DNA of 7,519 nt from JBBTRN01 sp038065175 (GCA_038065175.1 JBBTRN010000028.1:1-7519); one strand, 5' to 3'; numbered from the stretch's first letter, positions 1 through 7,140 are shown. Notes: generated from the letters alone by a model not told the origin. Translations and numbers: made by a program.

Positions 1-54
1 TTCGCCGCATTCTATTTTCCCCGCGGCAAGCCGCGGGGTATTAGCGGAGGCGAA
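1..54. repeat. Nested GC-rich palindrome (possible dispersed extragenic repeat)
   Basis: A perfect 9-bp stem, CCCCGCGGC at 19-27 and GCCGCGGGG at 30-38, encloses a two-base centre. An outer arm pairs TTCGCC at 1-6 with GGCGAA at 49-54, and may continue through the left edge. The block is far richer in GC than the flanking spacer. On the minus strand the inner hairpin is followed by AAAATAG, not a T-run, so it is not a standard terminator for the operon. It resembles REP-like extragenic palindromes; copy number elsewhere cannot be seen from here. Confidence 0.7.
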
Positions 55-207
55 TAAAAACTCTCCTGAAATTTTCACTTTAACAAGAATCATCTTGACA
101 TATACCCTAATTTTTGTCAAGTTTAAGCCGTTTTTTGTCATTTAAAATTCAAAAACGCACCTATCTAAACTTGAAAATGACGCTTTTTATAATAACCTGG
201 TTAGTAT
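55..207. other. AT-rich non-coding stretch after the last gene
   Basis: No convincing gene lies here. It holds several short inverted repeats: CTTGACA at 94-100 with TGTCAAG at 115-121, CGTTTTT at 129-135 (first base C at 129) with AAAAACG at 151-157, and GTCATTT at 137-143 with AAATGAC at 175-181. The first pair places a TTGACA hexamer on each strand, but neither has a good -10 box at 16-18 bp. No stem followed by a T-run after the FkbM stop makes a convincing intrinsic terminator for the operon. Confidence 0.5.
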
Positions 208-829
208 TTAACGGAGTTTGTAATAGGAATTACCCCCATCCCAAAAAGCCAATTTATATCCAAATTTTTTCAACTCGGGGTAGCCAAACCCTTCCAGGCA
301 CAGGACAGTCGCTTTATATTTATTCCAGTCATTGCTTTTGATGACTTCATGTTCAAAACCTTCCACATCCATGGAAATAAAATCAACTTTGGTCAGATTG
401 TTTTCTGAAAATATTTCGGATAAAGGCTTCAACTGGATTTTTCTTTTTTGCGCGATCCCCCTCTTGTCGGCTACATTTTTCATTAATGTGTTACCGCTAC
501 CTTCGCCCGCATAAAAATAATCCGCTTCACCAATTCCAACCGCACAGTTTAAATTAATGTCTTCCGGCCTGCGTTCTAAAAACTTTTTGTAACCTGCCTC
601 ATTCGGCTCGATATTAATTCCCCGCCAGCCCCCGTTGATAAAAGAGTTTGGTATTATTAATTCGGTCCGGATCATAAGCTCCAATATCAATATAAGTTCC
701 TTTTTCTTTATATCCGATAAGCCAGTCCAATATATTATCTTCTTTGAGGGAAGAGTAGGAAAAACCCTTTATGTTGAATAATCGAACTAACACCCTGCCT
801 AATAAATACCTTGGAGTTCTGTTGGCCAT
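208..829 (-). pseudogene. FkbM-family methyltransferase, interrupted by a single-base frameshift
   Basis: An S-adenosylmethionine-dependent O-methyltransferase, commonly of sugars in polysaccharide clusters. The start is ATG at 829, with a weak AGGA 11 bases upstream. The first frame (829-614) carries TYIDIGAYDPDRINNTKLFY, the SAM-binding motif I, then runs into a TAA. The second frame continues the family pattern: GWRGINIEPNEAGYKKF, then KVDFISMDVEGFEHEVIKS (the usual DxEGxExxV motif) and LCLEGFGYPELKKFGY, ending in TAA at 208. The break falls in a run of five G (minus strand; C at 629-633). Removing one G restores CAA CGG GGC TGG CGG, i.e. YQRGWRGINIEP, and gives an intact 206-residue protein. 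The rest shows no decay, so a sequencing or assembly error, or a very recent mutation, is likely. It is the last gene of the operon. Confidence 0.85.
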
Positions 830-848
830 AAATTAATTTATCCTGGAT

Positions 849-1733
849 TTAAAAATAATAAGCGGTTAACTTGCTTTGGTCAATACTTTGCCAATTCGTC
901 TTGTACCAATCTATCATTTCCTGAATGGCCTGCTTAATGGGCGTAAATTTAAAATCGCCAAGTTCCCTCATTAATAAACCGTTGTCGCAGGTATACTCTT
1001 TGCCTAAGCCCTGCTGGTTAACCTGGATGTCATAAGGGTTTTGCGTCAGCGCTTTGACGATTTTTGCCAAAGCCAACAATTCTACCCCTTGCCCCGTGCC
1101 GGCATTATAAAATTTCTCTTTTGGTTCGTGTTCAATAAAAAAAGCAATAATTTTCGCCAAATCATTAATGTAAATATATTCAAAAACCGCATTCTGCCTA
1201 ACTATAATTGGCTGTCCGGCCAAAGAAAGACAAATAGCGTTAGAAATAAAACGCATGGTGTAATCTTCGTATTTGCCAAACACCCCAAAGCAGCGCAAAT
1301 TTACTATATTTGGATGCGCGACGATGTATTCGGAGGCAAAATATTTGGCCTTGCCGTATTCATCACCTGGCAAGATTTTGCCAAAATTGTTCTCTTTTAT
1401 CTTCACTATCGGCTCCTGCTTGCCGTATTCCGCGCCGGAACCTAAAAAAATCATTCGTCCGTACAGGCCGTGATTTTCGGCGAGGTTCAAAAACATTTTT
1501 TTATTTACTTCAAAAACCCCGGTAAGGCCAATCTGGGACCTGTTGCCGCCGATATTTGCGGCATGGATGACTATGTCGAACTGCTCCGATTTTAAATATG
1601 CTGATGTTTTGCGCGCATCAAGCAAATCTAATTCAGCGTGGGCAGGCGCGACAAAATTAAATTTGCCGGAAAGCTTTTCCAGCAAATTTTTTCCTATAAA
1701 ACCTCTTCCGCCGGTCAGCAAGATTTTTTGCAT
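849..1733 (-). CDS. NAD(P)-dependent SDR epimerase/reductase, candidate CDP-sugar ketoreductase
   Basis: An extended SDR of 294 residues. Seen: nucleotide-binding TGGRGFIG at 7-14, VIHAANIGG at 55-63, FLGSGAEYG at 96-104, the catalytic Y126/K130 in DEYGKAKY, LRCFGVFGKYE shortly after residue 140, then YIYINDLAKII and FYNAGTG in the C-terminal substrate domain. This pattern fits reductases and epimerases of nucleotide-4-keto sugars (GDP-fucose synthase or dTDP-dehydrorhamnose reductase-like) rather than 4,6-dehydratases, since the S-A-E-Y motif lacks the TDE/SDK acid pair of dehydratases. Its start is one base after the stop of the thiamine-diphosphate enzyme, so it probably acts on that enzyme's product, reducing the side-chain ketone as YerF does in yersiniose synthesis. 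Which carbon it reduces cannot be read from sequence. The FkbM gene starts 19 bp downstream. Confidence 0.8.
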   Translation of the reverse strand: MQKILLTGGRGFIGKNLLEKLSGKFNFVAPAHAELDLLDARKTSAYLKSEQFDIVIHAANIGGNRSQIGLTGVFEVNKKMFLNLAENHGLYGRMIFLGSGAEYGKQEPIVKIKENNFGKILPGDEYGKAKYFASEYIVAHPNIVNLRCFGVFGKYEDYTMRFISNAICLSLAGQPIIVRQNAVFEYIYINDLAKIIAFFIEHEPKEKFYNAGTGQGVELLALAKIVKALTQNPYDIQVNQQGLGKEYTCDNGLLMRELGDFKFTPIKQAIQEMIDWYKTNWQSIDQSKLTAYYF

Positions 1734-1734
1734 G

Positions 1735-3531
1735 CTACTCTTCCTTTAAAGGCTCAATCACCATTTGCTCTTTAAATTCCTCACGATCCAAAAACGGGTA
1801 CATATCTTCCAAAGGCTTAGAGACCATTGTGCCGTCTTCACGCTTTTTTGACGATACAGTAGGGATGATTTCCTGGTCCGGAATACAAATAACCTCGCAA
1901 ATAACCGGGCCCCTATAGTCCAAAACCCGACTAATCGCATCATCTAAATGCTCGTTGTCTGGAATTTTTATGTAATGGATGCCGTAAGCGTAAGCGATTT
2001 TTTCTAAATCCGGGAAAGAGATGCCGTTGGTTTTGTCTGTGCCATGCTCCCGGCCGGCAAAAAAACGTCGCTGGGTAAAACGAATGGACAGGTAGCCATC
2101 GTTATTCCAAACAAACAATTTTATTGGGAGCTTGTGGTAAACAATGGTTTGTAATTCTTGAATGTTAAACTGAAACGAACCGTCGCCGGTTATGGCTATA
2201 ACTTCTCTTTTATTGCCGGCCATGCTTACCCCGACGCTTGCCGGTATGGTAAAGCCCATCTCCGCGTCGCCCCCGGAAATTAAAAATCTCTGCTGTTTTT
2301 GAAGCTTGAGTCCTTGTGCCGGCGCGTACATGGCGCTACCGGCATCGGCAACTACTACTGAATCATCTTTTAAAAACTTAGATAGTCTGTCCACAAAATA
2401 GTAAAGATTTATGCCGTTTTTTGTCTGGGCATATTCAGGAAGGCAAACCGGGTAGCGCTGTTTCCAGCTTAGGCACTTCTCGAGCCATTCTTTGCCTCCG
2501 GCAGTAAAGCTTTCGTTCATTGCTGAAAAAAAAATTTTGACATCCGCGTTAACGAATAAATCTATCTTAACGGTATTTTTTTGGTGCTCCTTAGGATCTA
2601 TATCCACTACGACTATTTTAGCTTCTCTGGCAAATAATTTGTACTCGTAGCCGGTTACTGTAATGTTTAAACGCGAGCCCAAATTCAAAATCAAATCACT
2701 GTTCTGAAGCGCGAAGTTGCCGGCACGATCGCCTTTTAAACCCGACTTACCTATGAACAAGGGGTGGTCGTAAGGCAAATAGTCAATTGCCAAATAAGTC
2801 CCTACCACAGGAATTTGATATTTTTCGATAAACTCGCGGAATTCCGGAATCGCGCGGCCGATTCTGATGCCATGGCCGGCTAAAATCACGGGGCGCTTTG
2901 CCGCCTTTAACAATCCGGTAATTTTTTCTATTTCCGCGGCCGTCGCCTCGACTTTAAAATCCAATGCAATTTCCTTCGGGTCAAAGCCGATTAAACTGCT
3001 TTCATCTATATTCGCTCCCTGCACGTCCAAAGGCACGTCCAGCCAAACCGGGCCCGGACGGCCGAGAGTGGCCAAATAAACGGCTTTCTCCAAAAAATAG
3101 CGAATCGTTTCCGGCTCATTTACCATGACTGTGAATTTGGTAAGCGAACTCACGACCGGAATAATGTCCGCTTCCTGAACTCCGAATTGGCGCAAGGGCA
3201 AGCCGCTGTTGTGCGTAGTCTCACGTTTTTTTACCTGACCGGAAATATAAAGCACGGGGATGTTGTCCAGCCAGGCATCTAGTAATCCGGTAATGGCGTT
3301 AGTGGAGCCGCATCCCGTGGTAAAAAAGGCTGCGCCCCAATTCTGGGTATATTTGCTGTAGGCAAAAGCGGCCATGGAAGCGGCCTGTTCATGATGGGTA
3401 AAAACCGGAGACAGATTTTTATTGGCAGCCACGCCGTCGCTTAAAAACATCATGCCACCGCCGGTAACCATGAAAACATGCTTTACTCCCAACTGCTCAA
3501 TGAATTGTGCTATATAATCAGCAACTCGCAT
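1735..3531 (-). CDS. Thiamine-diphosphate enzyme, acetolactate synthase-like (YerE-type candidate)
   Basis: The 598-residue protein has the three domains of the decarboxylase/carboligase class: PYR (about 1-170), central (about 195-330) and PP (about 375-555). The ThDP-activating glutamate is E48 in THHEQAA. The ThDP/metal motif is GDGS at 449-452 with the paired NN at 476-477. In place of the SGPGATN of true acetolactate synthases it reads TTGCGSTN (71-78), and the N-terminus reads MVTGGGMMFLSDG; from memory these features recur in IlvB-like proteins of polysaccharide clusters. The tail SKPLEDMYPFLDREEF is also IlvB-like. No regulatory subunit (IlvN) is adjacent, which argues against branched-chain amino acid synthesis. 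The likely role is decarboxylation of a 2-oxo acid and addition of the acyl anion to C4 of the CDP-4-keto sugar, as YerE does for yersiniose. FAD binding cannot be judged by eye. The next gene starts one base after its TAG. Confidence 0.88.
   Translation of the reverse strand: MRVADYIAQFIEQLGVKHVFMVTGGGMMFLSDGVAANKNLSPVFTHHEQAASMAAFAYSKYTQNWGAAFFTTGCGSTNAITGLLDAWLDNIPVLYISGQVKKRETTHNSGLPLRQFGVQEADIIPVVSSLTKFTVMVNEPETIRYFLEKAVYLATLGRPGPVWLDVPLDVQGANIDESSLIGFDPKEIALDFKVEATAAEIEKITGLLKAAKRPVILAGHGIRIGRAIPEFREFIEKYQIPVVGTYLAIDYLPYDHPLFIGKSGLKGDRAGNFALQNSDLILNLGSRLNITVTGYEYKLFAREAKIVVVDIDPKEHQKNTVKIDLFVNADVKIFFSAMNESFTAGGKEWLEKCLSWKQRYPVCLPEYAQTKNGINLYYFVDRLSKFLKDDSVVVADAGSAMYAPAQGLKLQKQQRFLISGGDAEMGFTIPASVGVSMAGNKREVIAITGDGSFQFNIQELQTIVYHKLPIKLFVWNNDGYLSIRFTQRRFFAGREHGTDKTNGISFPDLEKIAYAYGIHYIKIPDNEHLDDAISRVLDYRGPVICEVICIPDQEIIPTVSSKKREDGTMVSKPLEDMYPFLDREEFKEQMVIEPLKEE
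1738..1747 (-). promoter_or_regulatory. Ribosome binding site of the SDR reductase gene
   Basis: AAAGGAAGAG on the minus strand, within the last codons of the thiamine-diphosphate enzyme, with the AGGA core 8 bases before the ATG at 1733. The upstream stop codon lies between this site and the start, an arrangement typical of translational coupling. Confidence 0.6.
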
Positions 3532-3540
3532 AAATAAGTT

Positions 3541-4290
3541 CTAGGTCTTGCCCTTAAAATTCCCGGATATATTTTTATAGGCATCATAAACTACTGAACT
3601 GTCGACTTTATAAACTAAAAAATTTGCTCCCAATTTTTTGTAAAAGTCAATTTCAGCCGGACTATGAACCATACACCCGGCGGCTTTGCCGCTTTGAATA
3701 ATTCTTTTAATTGCCGACTCGACAGTCTGGTTAACTTCCGAGTGGTTAATATCGCTTGAATGACCCATGGAAACTGCCAAGTCGTATTTGGCCACGTAAA
3801 TAACGTCCACTTCCGCGGAATCAGCAATTTTTTCCAAGCTGTCAAGGCTGTTTATATCTTCCAGCATAACTGCCAAAAGCGTGTCCTGGTTGTTCTGTTT
3901 AATGTCAGCTAACGACGAATAGCCAAAGGCCCGGATATAAGGATTATAGCTTCTGTTTCCCTGGGGTTTAAATTTGGCGAAATTTATTGCCCTGTCCCTG
4001 TCCTCAATATTTTTTATGTGCGGCACTATTATGCCCGCGCCTCCCATGTCCAAAGACTTTAAAATACTCGATTCTTCATTTGAGGGAACTCTTACTATAG
4101 CCTCACAGCCGCCGGCTTCAGCTGCCATGGCCATTTCCTGGGCGGATTTATAATCCATGGGCCCGTGCTCCAAATCTATAATAATAAAATCCAAACCCGC
4201 TTTGGCAATGACATTGGCCAAAGACGGCGAGGGGATATCGCACCAGGTGCCTAAAACTGCCTGCTTATTTTTAATTTTTTCTTTGATCAT
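3541..4290 (-). CDS. HpcH/HpaI-family class II aldolase
   Basis: Family members are metal-dependent pyruvate aldolases acting on 2-oxo-4-hydroxy acids. The start chosen is the ATG at 4290 (249 residues), because MIKEKIKNKQAVLGTW aligns with the usual N-terminus; a TTG at 4320 would add ten residues but lengthen the overlap with the preceding gene from 20 to 50 bp. Seen: IIDLEHGP at 37-44 with the catalytic-base histidine H42, IVRVP with R67, SLDMGGAGIIVPHI at 79-92, and the putative metal ligands E144 (in VMLEDI) and D170 (in VAKYDL). Two positions are unusual: most relatives have QIE and GPADL at these last two motifs, whereas this protein has MLE and AKYDL, so the pyruvate pocket may be altered. 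It could be a second aldol step, a lyase of a different acid, or a divergent paralogue. The stop is TAG; the next gene starts 9 bp later. Confidence 0.85.
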   Translation of the reverse strand: MIKEKIKNKQAVLGTWCDIPSPSLANVIAKAGLDFIIIDLEHGPMDYKSAQEMAMAAEAGGCEAIVRVPSNEESSILKSLDMGGAGIIVPHIKNIEDRDRAINFAKFKPQGNRSYNPYIRAFGYSSLADIKQNNQDTLLAVMLEDINSLDSLEKIADSAEVDVIYVAKYDLAVSMGHSSDINHSEVNQTVESAIKRIIQSGKAAGCMVHSPAEIDFYKKLGANFLVYKVDSSVVYDAYKNISGNFKGKT

Positions 4291-5290
4291 AAATTTTCTT
4301 AAGTTCAGCGGCAACGCCAATAATTAAATCTTCCTGGCCGGCAACGACCTTGCGCCTGCCTAATTCCATAAAAATATCTCTTGCGTCAACACCGTACTTT
4401 TCCGCGGCCTTCCTCACGTGCGGAGAAAAACCCGAAAACACGCCTGCCAAACCGCTCACAATGCTCACGGCGTCTGTTTCCTGGGGCTTGAGCATCATAG
4501 CTTTAACAACTTCATCGCTGGCATCCAGGACCTTATACAAATCCACGCCGGTTTCCATGCCGATTTTTTGCATCAGGGCTATAAGCGCTTCCAGTTGGCA
4601 ATTGCCCGCGCCCGCACCAAAACCTCTGGTCGTGCCGTCTATTATGCCCGCGCCGGCTTCAATCGCAGTCAAAGAATTCGCCACAGCCATACTTAAATTA
4701 TTATGCGCATGAAAGCCCACGGGAATTTCAAGGTTGGTGCTTATATAGCCAACAACTTCGCGAACCATGTCCGGCGTGGAAGAGCCGGCCGAATCCATAA
4801 AAATTACCCCCATGGCGCCATAGCTTTGCATTTTTTTGGCCTCTTCCAAAAGCCGCTCCTTGCCTGCCATGTGATACATCATCAGCACTCCGTAAACTTC
4901 CTTGCCCTGGGCGGCTACGTACTCAATGTGCTGGGCTGTAATATCTGCCTCGGTGCAATGAATGCCAATACAAACTAAATCCACTCCCGTCTTAAGGGCC
5001 GGAGCCAGATCATCCCTTATCCCGCCAAAACCGGGAATCATAAAGGCCCCCAACCTGGTGTGTCTAAGATTTTTACGGGCAGTCTTCAGCATTTCCAAAT
5101 CCGAATGCGCGGAAAGTCCCACCTGCAAAGAAGACGCGCCCAAACCGTTGCCGTGGCCAACTATTACCGTATATAAACCGGAGCCGTCAACCTTTTTGCA
5201 ATATTCAGCAATGCTCTCAAGGCTAATTTGGTGTTTGACGGCGTGTGAACCGTCGCGCAAGGTTGAGTCGAAAAATTTTATGGTTTTCAT
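4271..5290 (-). CDS. mhpE: 4-hydroxy-2-oxovalerate aldolase, MhpE/DmpG family
   Basis: A class II (metal-dependent) pyruvate aldolase that reversibly joins or splits pyruvate and acetaldehyde to give 4-hydroxy-2-oxovalerate. It has 339 residues, the full family length. Seen: FFDSTLRDGSHAVKHQ at 6-21, holding the expected catalytic R12, metal ligand D13 and base H16; GFHAHNNLSMAVANS at 192-206 with metal ligands H194 and H196; a glycine-rich TRGFGAGAGN at 221-230; and the C-terminal KYGVDARDI / GQEDLI region that in DmpG contacts the dehydrogenase partner. All key residues are present, so the enzyme should be active. It is preceded at 2 bp by the acylating dehydrogenase, as in mhpFE/dmpFG, which suggests the channelling complex is kept. 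Its 3' end overlaps the next aldolase gene by 20 bp. HMG-CoA lyase, isopropylmalate synthase and related family members are less likely given the HAVKHQ signature. Confidence 0.92.
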   Translation of the reverse strand: MKTIKFFDSTLRDGSHAVKHQISLESIAEYCKKVDGSGLYTVIVGHGNGLGASSLQVGLSAHSDLEMLKTARKNLRHTRLGAFMIPGFGGIRDDLAPALKTGVDLVCIGIHCTEADITAQHIEYVAAQGKEVYGVLMMYHMAGKERLLEEAKKMQSYGAMGVIFMDSAGSSTPDMVREVVGYISTNLEIPVGFHAHNNLSMAVANSLTAIEAGAGIIDGTTRGFGAGAGNCQLEALIALMQKIGMETGVDLYKVLDASDEVVKAMMLKPQETDAVSIVSGLAGVFSGFSPHVRKAAEKYGVDARDIFMELGRRKVVAGQEDLIIGVAAELKKIYDQRKN

Positions 5291-5292
5291 GA

Positions 5293-6171
5293 TTATCTCA
5301 CCTTATTTTTGGCGTATTCTTCCGCCACCCTAACAGCGGCGCTGGTTATAATATCCAAGTTGCCTGAATATTTGGGCAGAAAATCACCGGCACCTTCCAC
5401 CTGACTCATAACAATTAAACGGCCGTTTTCGTAAACCGGGCCCAAAACCACCCTATAGCCCGGCACGTATTCCTGAATCTGCCTTTCCACTTGTGAAATT
5501 TTTTGTTTAAGCTTCTCAAGATTAGGATTTTCAATAACCGCGTAAACGGTATTATGCATCCAGACTTCCGGCTCGGCGGGGTTTAAAATAAGTATGGCCT
5601 TGGCTTCGGGCACTCCTGAATAAAACTCAATCGCGTCCCTAGTAGTCTGGATGTACTCGTCTATGTTGGATCGCGTGCCCATCCCCGCTGATTTGGAAGC
5701 AATGCTTCCGACCACTTCTATATATTTCGTTTCCGGATGGACCTCCATAATAGCCTTGGCAATGGGTACGCAGGCTTGGCCTCCACAGCTAACCAGATTA
5801 ATATTATCCTGCTTGAGGGCGGAGCGCAAATCAAGAGCTGGCACGCACATTTGCCCCACCCGCGAGGGAGTAAGGTCAATTACAAATTTGCCCAATTTTT
5901 TTAAAATTGGCGCATTCTCCAAATGGCCCTTGGCCGAAGTCGAGTCAAAAACCACTTCGCAAATATCGGGATTGTCCTCAATTGCCTTTACGGAATCTAT
6001 GGACGTGTTTATACCCATGGCCTTAGCCCTGGCTATACCTGTGGAGTCCGGTCTCCGTCCAGTGAAAATTGCACACTCCAAATATTTGGACCTTTGGACT
6101 TTAAACAAAAGGTCTGTGCCAATATTTCCGGTGCCAATAATGCCTACTTTAATTTTGCGATTCTTTTCCAT
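5293..6171 (-). CDS. mhpF: Acetaldehyde dehydrogenase (acylating), MhpF/DmpF/BphJ family
   Basis: This family interconverts acetaldehyde + NAD+ + CoA and acetyl-CoA + NADH. The 292-residue protein is close to normal family length. Seen: Rossmann motif GIIGTGNIGTD (10-20), FDSTSAKGH (75-83), IDLTPSRVG (98-106), the catalytic cysteine C129 in LVSCGGQACVP (aligns with the DmpF active-site Cys), RSNIDEYIQTT (167-177) and ILNPAEPEVWMHNTV (195-209). The ATG at 6171 has no Shine-Dalgarno sequence and sits 9 bp after the rfbG stop, so translation probably depends on coupling. The aldolase partner starts 2 bp after its stop. In catabolic operons the two proteins form a channelling complex that passes acetaldehyde. 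Here there is no dioxygenase, hydrolase or hydratase nearby, so a biosynthetic role, reducing acetyl-CoA to acetaldehyde, is inferred. The family call is firm; the direction and substrate are not. Confidence 0.92.
   Translation of the reverse strand: MEKNRKIKVGIIGTGNIGTDLLFKVQRSKYLECAIFTGRRPDSTGIARAKAMGINTSIDSVKAIEDNPDICEVVFDSTSAKGHLENAPILKKLGKFVIDLTPSRVGQMCVPALDLRSALKQDNINLVSCGGQACVPIAKAIMEVHPETKYIEVVGSIASKSAGMGTRSNIDEYIQTTRDAIEFYSGVPEAKAILILNPAEPEVWMHNTVYAVIENPNLEKLKQKISQVERQIQEYVPGYRVVLGPVYENGRLIVMSQVEGAGDFLPKYSGNLDIITSAAVRVAEEYAKNKVR
5297..5303 (-). promoter_or_regulatory. Ribosome binding site of the mhpE-type aldolase gene
   Basis: AGGTGAG on the minus strand ends 6 bases before the ATG at 5290 and lies inside the last codons of the dehydrogenase gene. 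It is one of the two best Shine-Dalgarno matches in the window and fixes the aldolase start. Confidence 0.65.
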
Positions 6172-6180
6172 AAAATTAAA

Positions 6181-7140
6181 TTAATTGATATTAGCCTTAT
6201 ACCAGCCGTAAGTTTCCTTTATTGCATCTTCTAATTGATAGACGGCTTTCCAGCCTAGGGTTTGCCAGGCTTTCTCGAAATTCAGGCTTTGAAAAGGAAT
6301 TTCATTTTTTTGACTGTTTAAAATTTCAAAATTAATGTCCGTTTTTAAAATTTCCCCAATTTTCTTTACTAAATCTATAACGGAATAATTGTGCCCGGCC
6401 GAAAAATTAAAAGCCTCGCCTTTTACTGTATCTATCTTTTCCGCCAGCATAACATAGCCTTCGGCAACATCTTTCGCGTACAAATAATCGCGCACGAATT
6501 TCCCGTCACTGCGGATTTGTAAAGTCTCCTTTTTAATAATCGCCTGCATGGCTCCAGGCACAATCCGGTCAAAATTCATGTCGCCAGGTCCAAAAATGTT
6601 GGCAAACCGGCTCACGACTACCGGAATGCCGTAAGTCTTAAAATAAGCCGTGCAAATCAAGTCCGCGGCAGATTTTGAAACATCGTACGGGTGGTCGCCG
6701 CGCAAAGCCTGGTCTTCAAAAGCGTCTTTGCAATCTTTTCCGTATGCCTTGTCGCTGGAAGCGACAACCACGGCTTTGATTTTCGGATTCTCTCTGGCAA
6801 CCTCCAGCACGCTCACAGTTCCCATAACATTGGTATCTAAAGTGGTAAGCGGATCCATAAAAGCTATTGGCACTAAAGCCTGCGCCGCTAAATGGAAAAT
6901 ATAGCTAATGCCATTCTTTTCTGCCAAACTCTTAAGCTTAGGCACATCCCGCACATCTTGTATAACCACCTCGCACTTTTCAGAAAATTTTTCAGTTTCA
7001 AAATACGATCCAGGCTTTACTTCTATGTCTAAAACAAAAACCCTAGCCCCCAGGCTTAATAATTTTTCCACCACATGTCCGCCGACCAAACCCGCGCCAC
7101 CGGTCACCAAAACATTTTTCCCAGATAGCATATGTTGCAT
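6181..7140 (-). CDS. rfbG: CDP-glucose 4,6-dehydratase-like NAD-dependent SDR
   Basis: Predicted to convert CDP-glucose to CDP-4-keto-6-deoxyglucose using bound NAD. The protein has 319 residues and is an extended SDR: nucleotide-binding TGGAGLVG at residues 13-20, HLAAQ near 83-87, SSDKAYG at 128-134 (the SSDK/TSDK signature is typical of this subfamily), the catalytic pair Y152/K156 in HPYDVSKS, then RFANIFGPGD and DRIVP near 178-195, which match the N-x-x-G-x-GD...DRIxP block of CDP-glucose dehydratases. It is shorter than classical RfbG (about 355), so another NDP-sugar dehydratase is possible, but the cytidylyltransferase just upstream supports the CDP-sugar reading. The start is either the ATG at 7140 or the one at 7131 (Met4); neither has a clear Shine-Dalgarno sequence. 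A TATAAT match at 7148-7143 has no good -35 partner. The next gene starts 9 bp after its TAA. Confidence 0.82.
   Translation of the reverse strand: MQHMLSGKNVLVTGGAGLVGGHVVEKLLSLGARVFVLDIEVKPGSYFETEKFSEKCEVVIQDVRDVPKLKSLAEKNGISYIFHLAAQALVPIAFMDPLTTLDTNVMGTVSVLEVARENPKIKAVVVASSDKAYGKDCKDAFEDQALRGDHPYDVSKSAADLICTAYFKTYGIPVVVSRFANIFGPGDMNFDRIVPGAMQAIIKKETLQIRSDGKFVRDYLYAKDVAEGYVMLAEKIDTVKGEAFNFSAGHNYSVIDLVKKIGEILKTDINFEILNSQKNEIPFQSLNFEKAWQTLGWKAVYQLEDAIKETYGWYKANIN

Noticed and set aside
1..93. Open frame on the minus strand from ATG 93 through the left edge (begins MILVKVKISGEF)
   Set aside because: It runs straight through the palindrome, has no clear Shine-Dalgarno sequence and shows no recognisable family; more likely translation of a repeat. 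Sequence left of the window would settle it.
94..121. Divergent promoters suggested by TTGACA on both strands (inverted repeat CTTGACA/TGTCAAG)
   Set aside because: Neither strand has a TATAAT-like box at 16-18 bp; the best candidate, CAAGAT on the minus strand, matches only three of six positions.
129..157. Possible terminator stem CGTTTTT/AAAAACG after the FkbM gene
   Set aside because: The stem is almost all A-T, the loop is 15 bases and it lacks a GC-rich core, so it would be unstable.
188..193. TATAAT on the plus strand
   Set aside because: No -35 partner and no plus-strand gene downstream; expected by chance in AT-rich DNA.
629..633. Programmed +1 frameshifting to make full-length FkbM
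   Set aside because: No known slippery +1 motif or stimulatory element is apparent, and FkbM enzymes are not known to use recoding; a one-base indel is the simpler explanation.
4271..6171. A catabolic meta-cleavage operon
   Set aside because: Only the last two enzymes are present; the neighbours are nucleotide-sugar genes and there is no dioxygenase, hydrolase or hydratase.
5651..6184. Long plus-strand open frame (177 codons) opposite the acetaldehyde dehydrogenase gene
   Set aside because: Complement shadow of a well-supported minus-strand gene; no recognisable domain and no ribosome binding site evidence. The same applies to the other plus-strand frames in the window.
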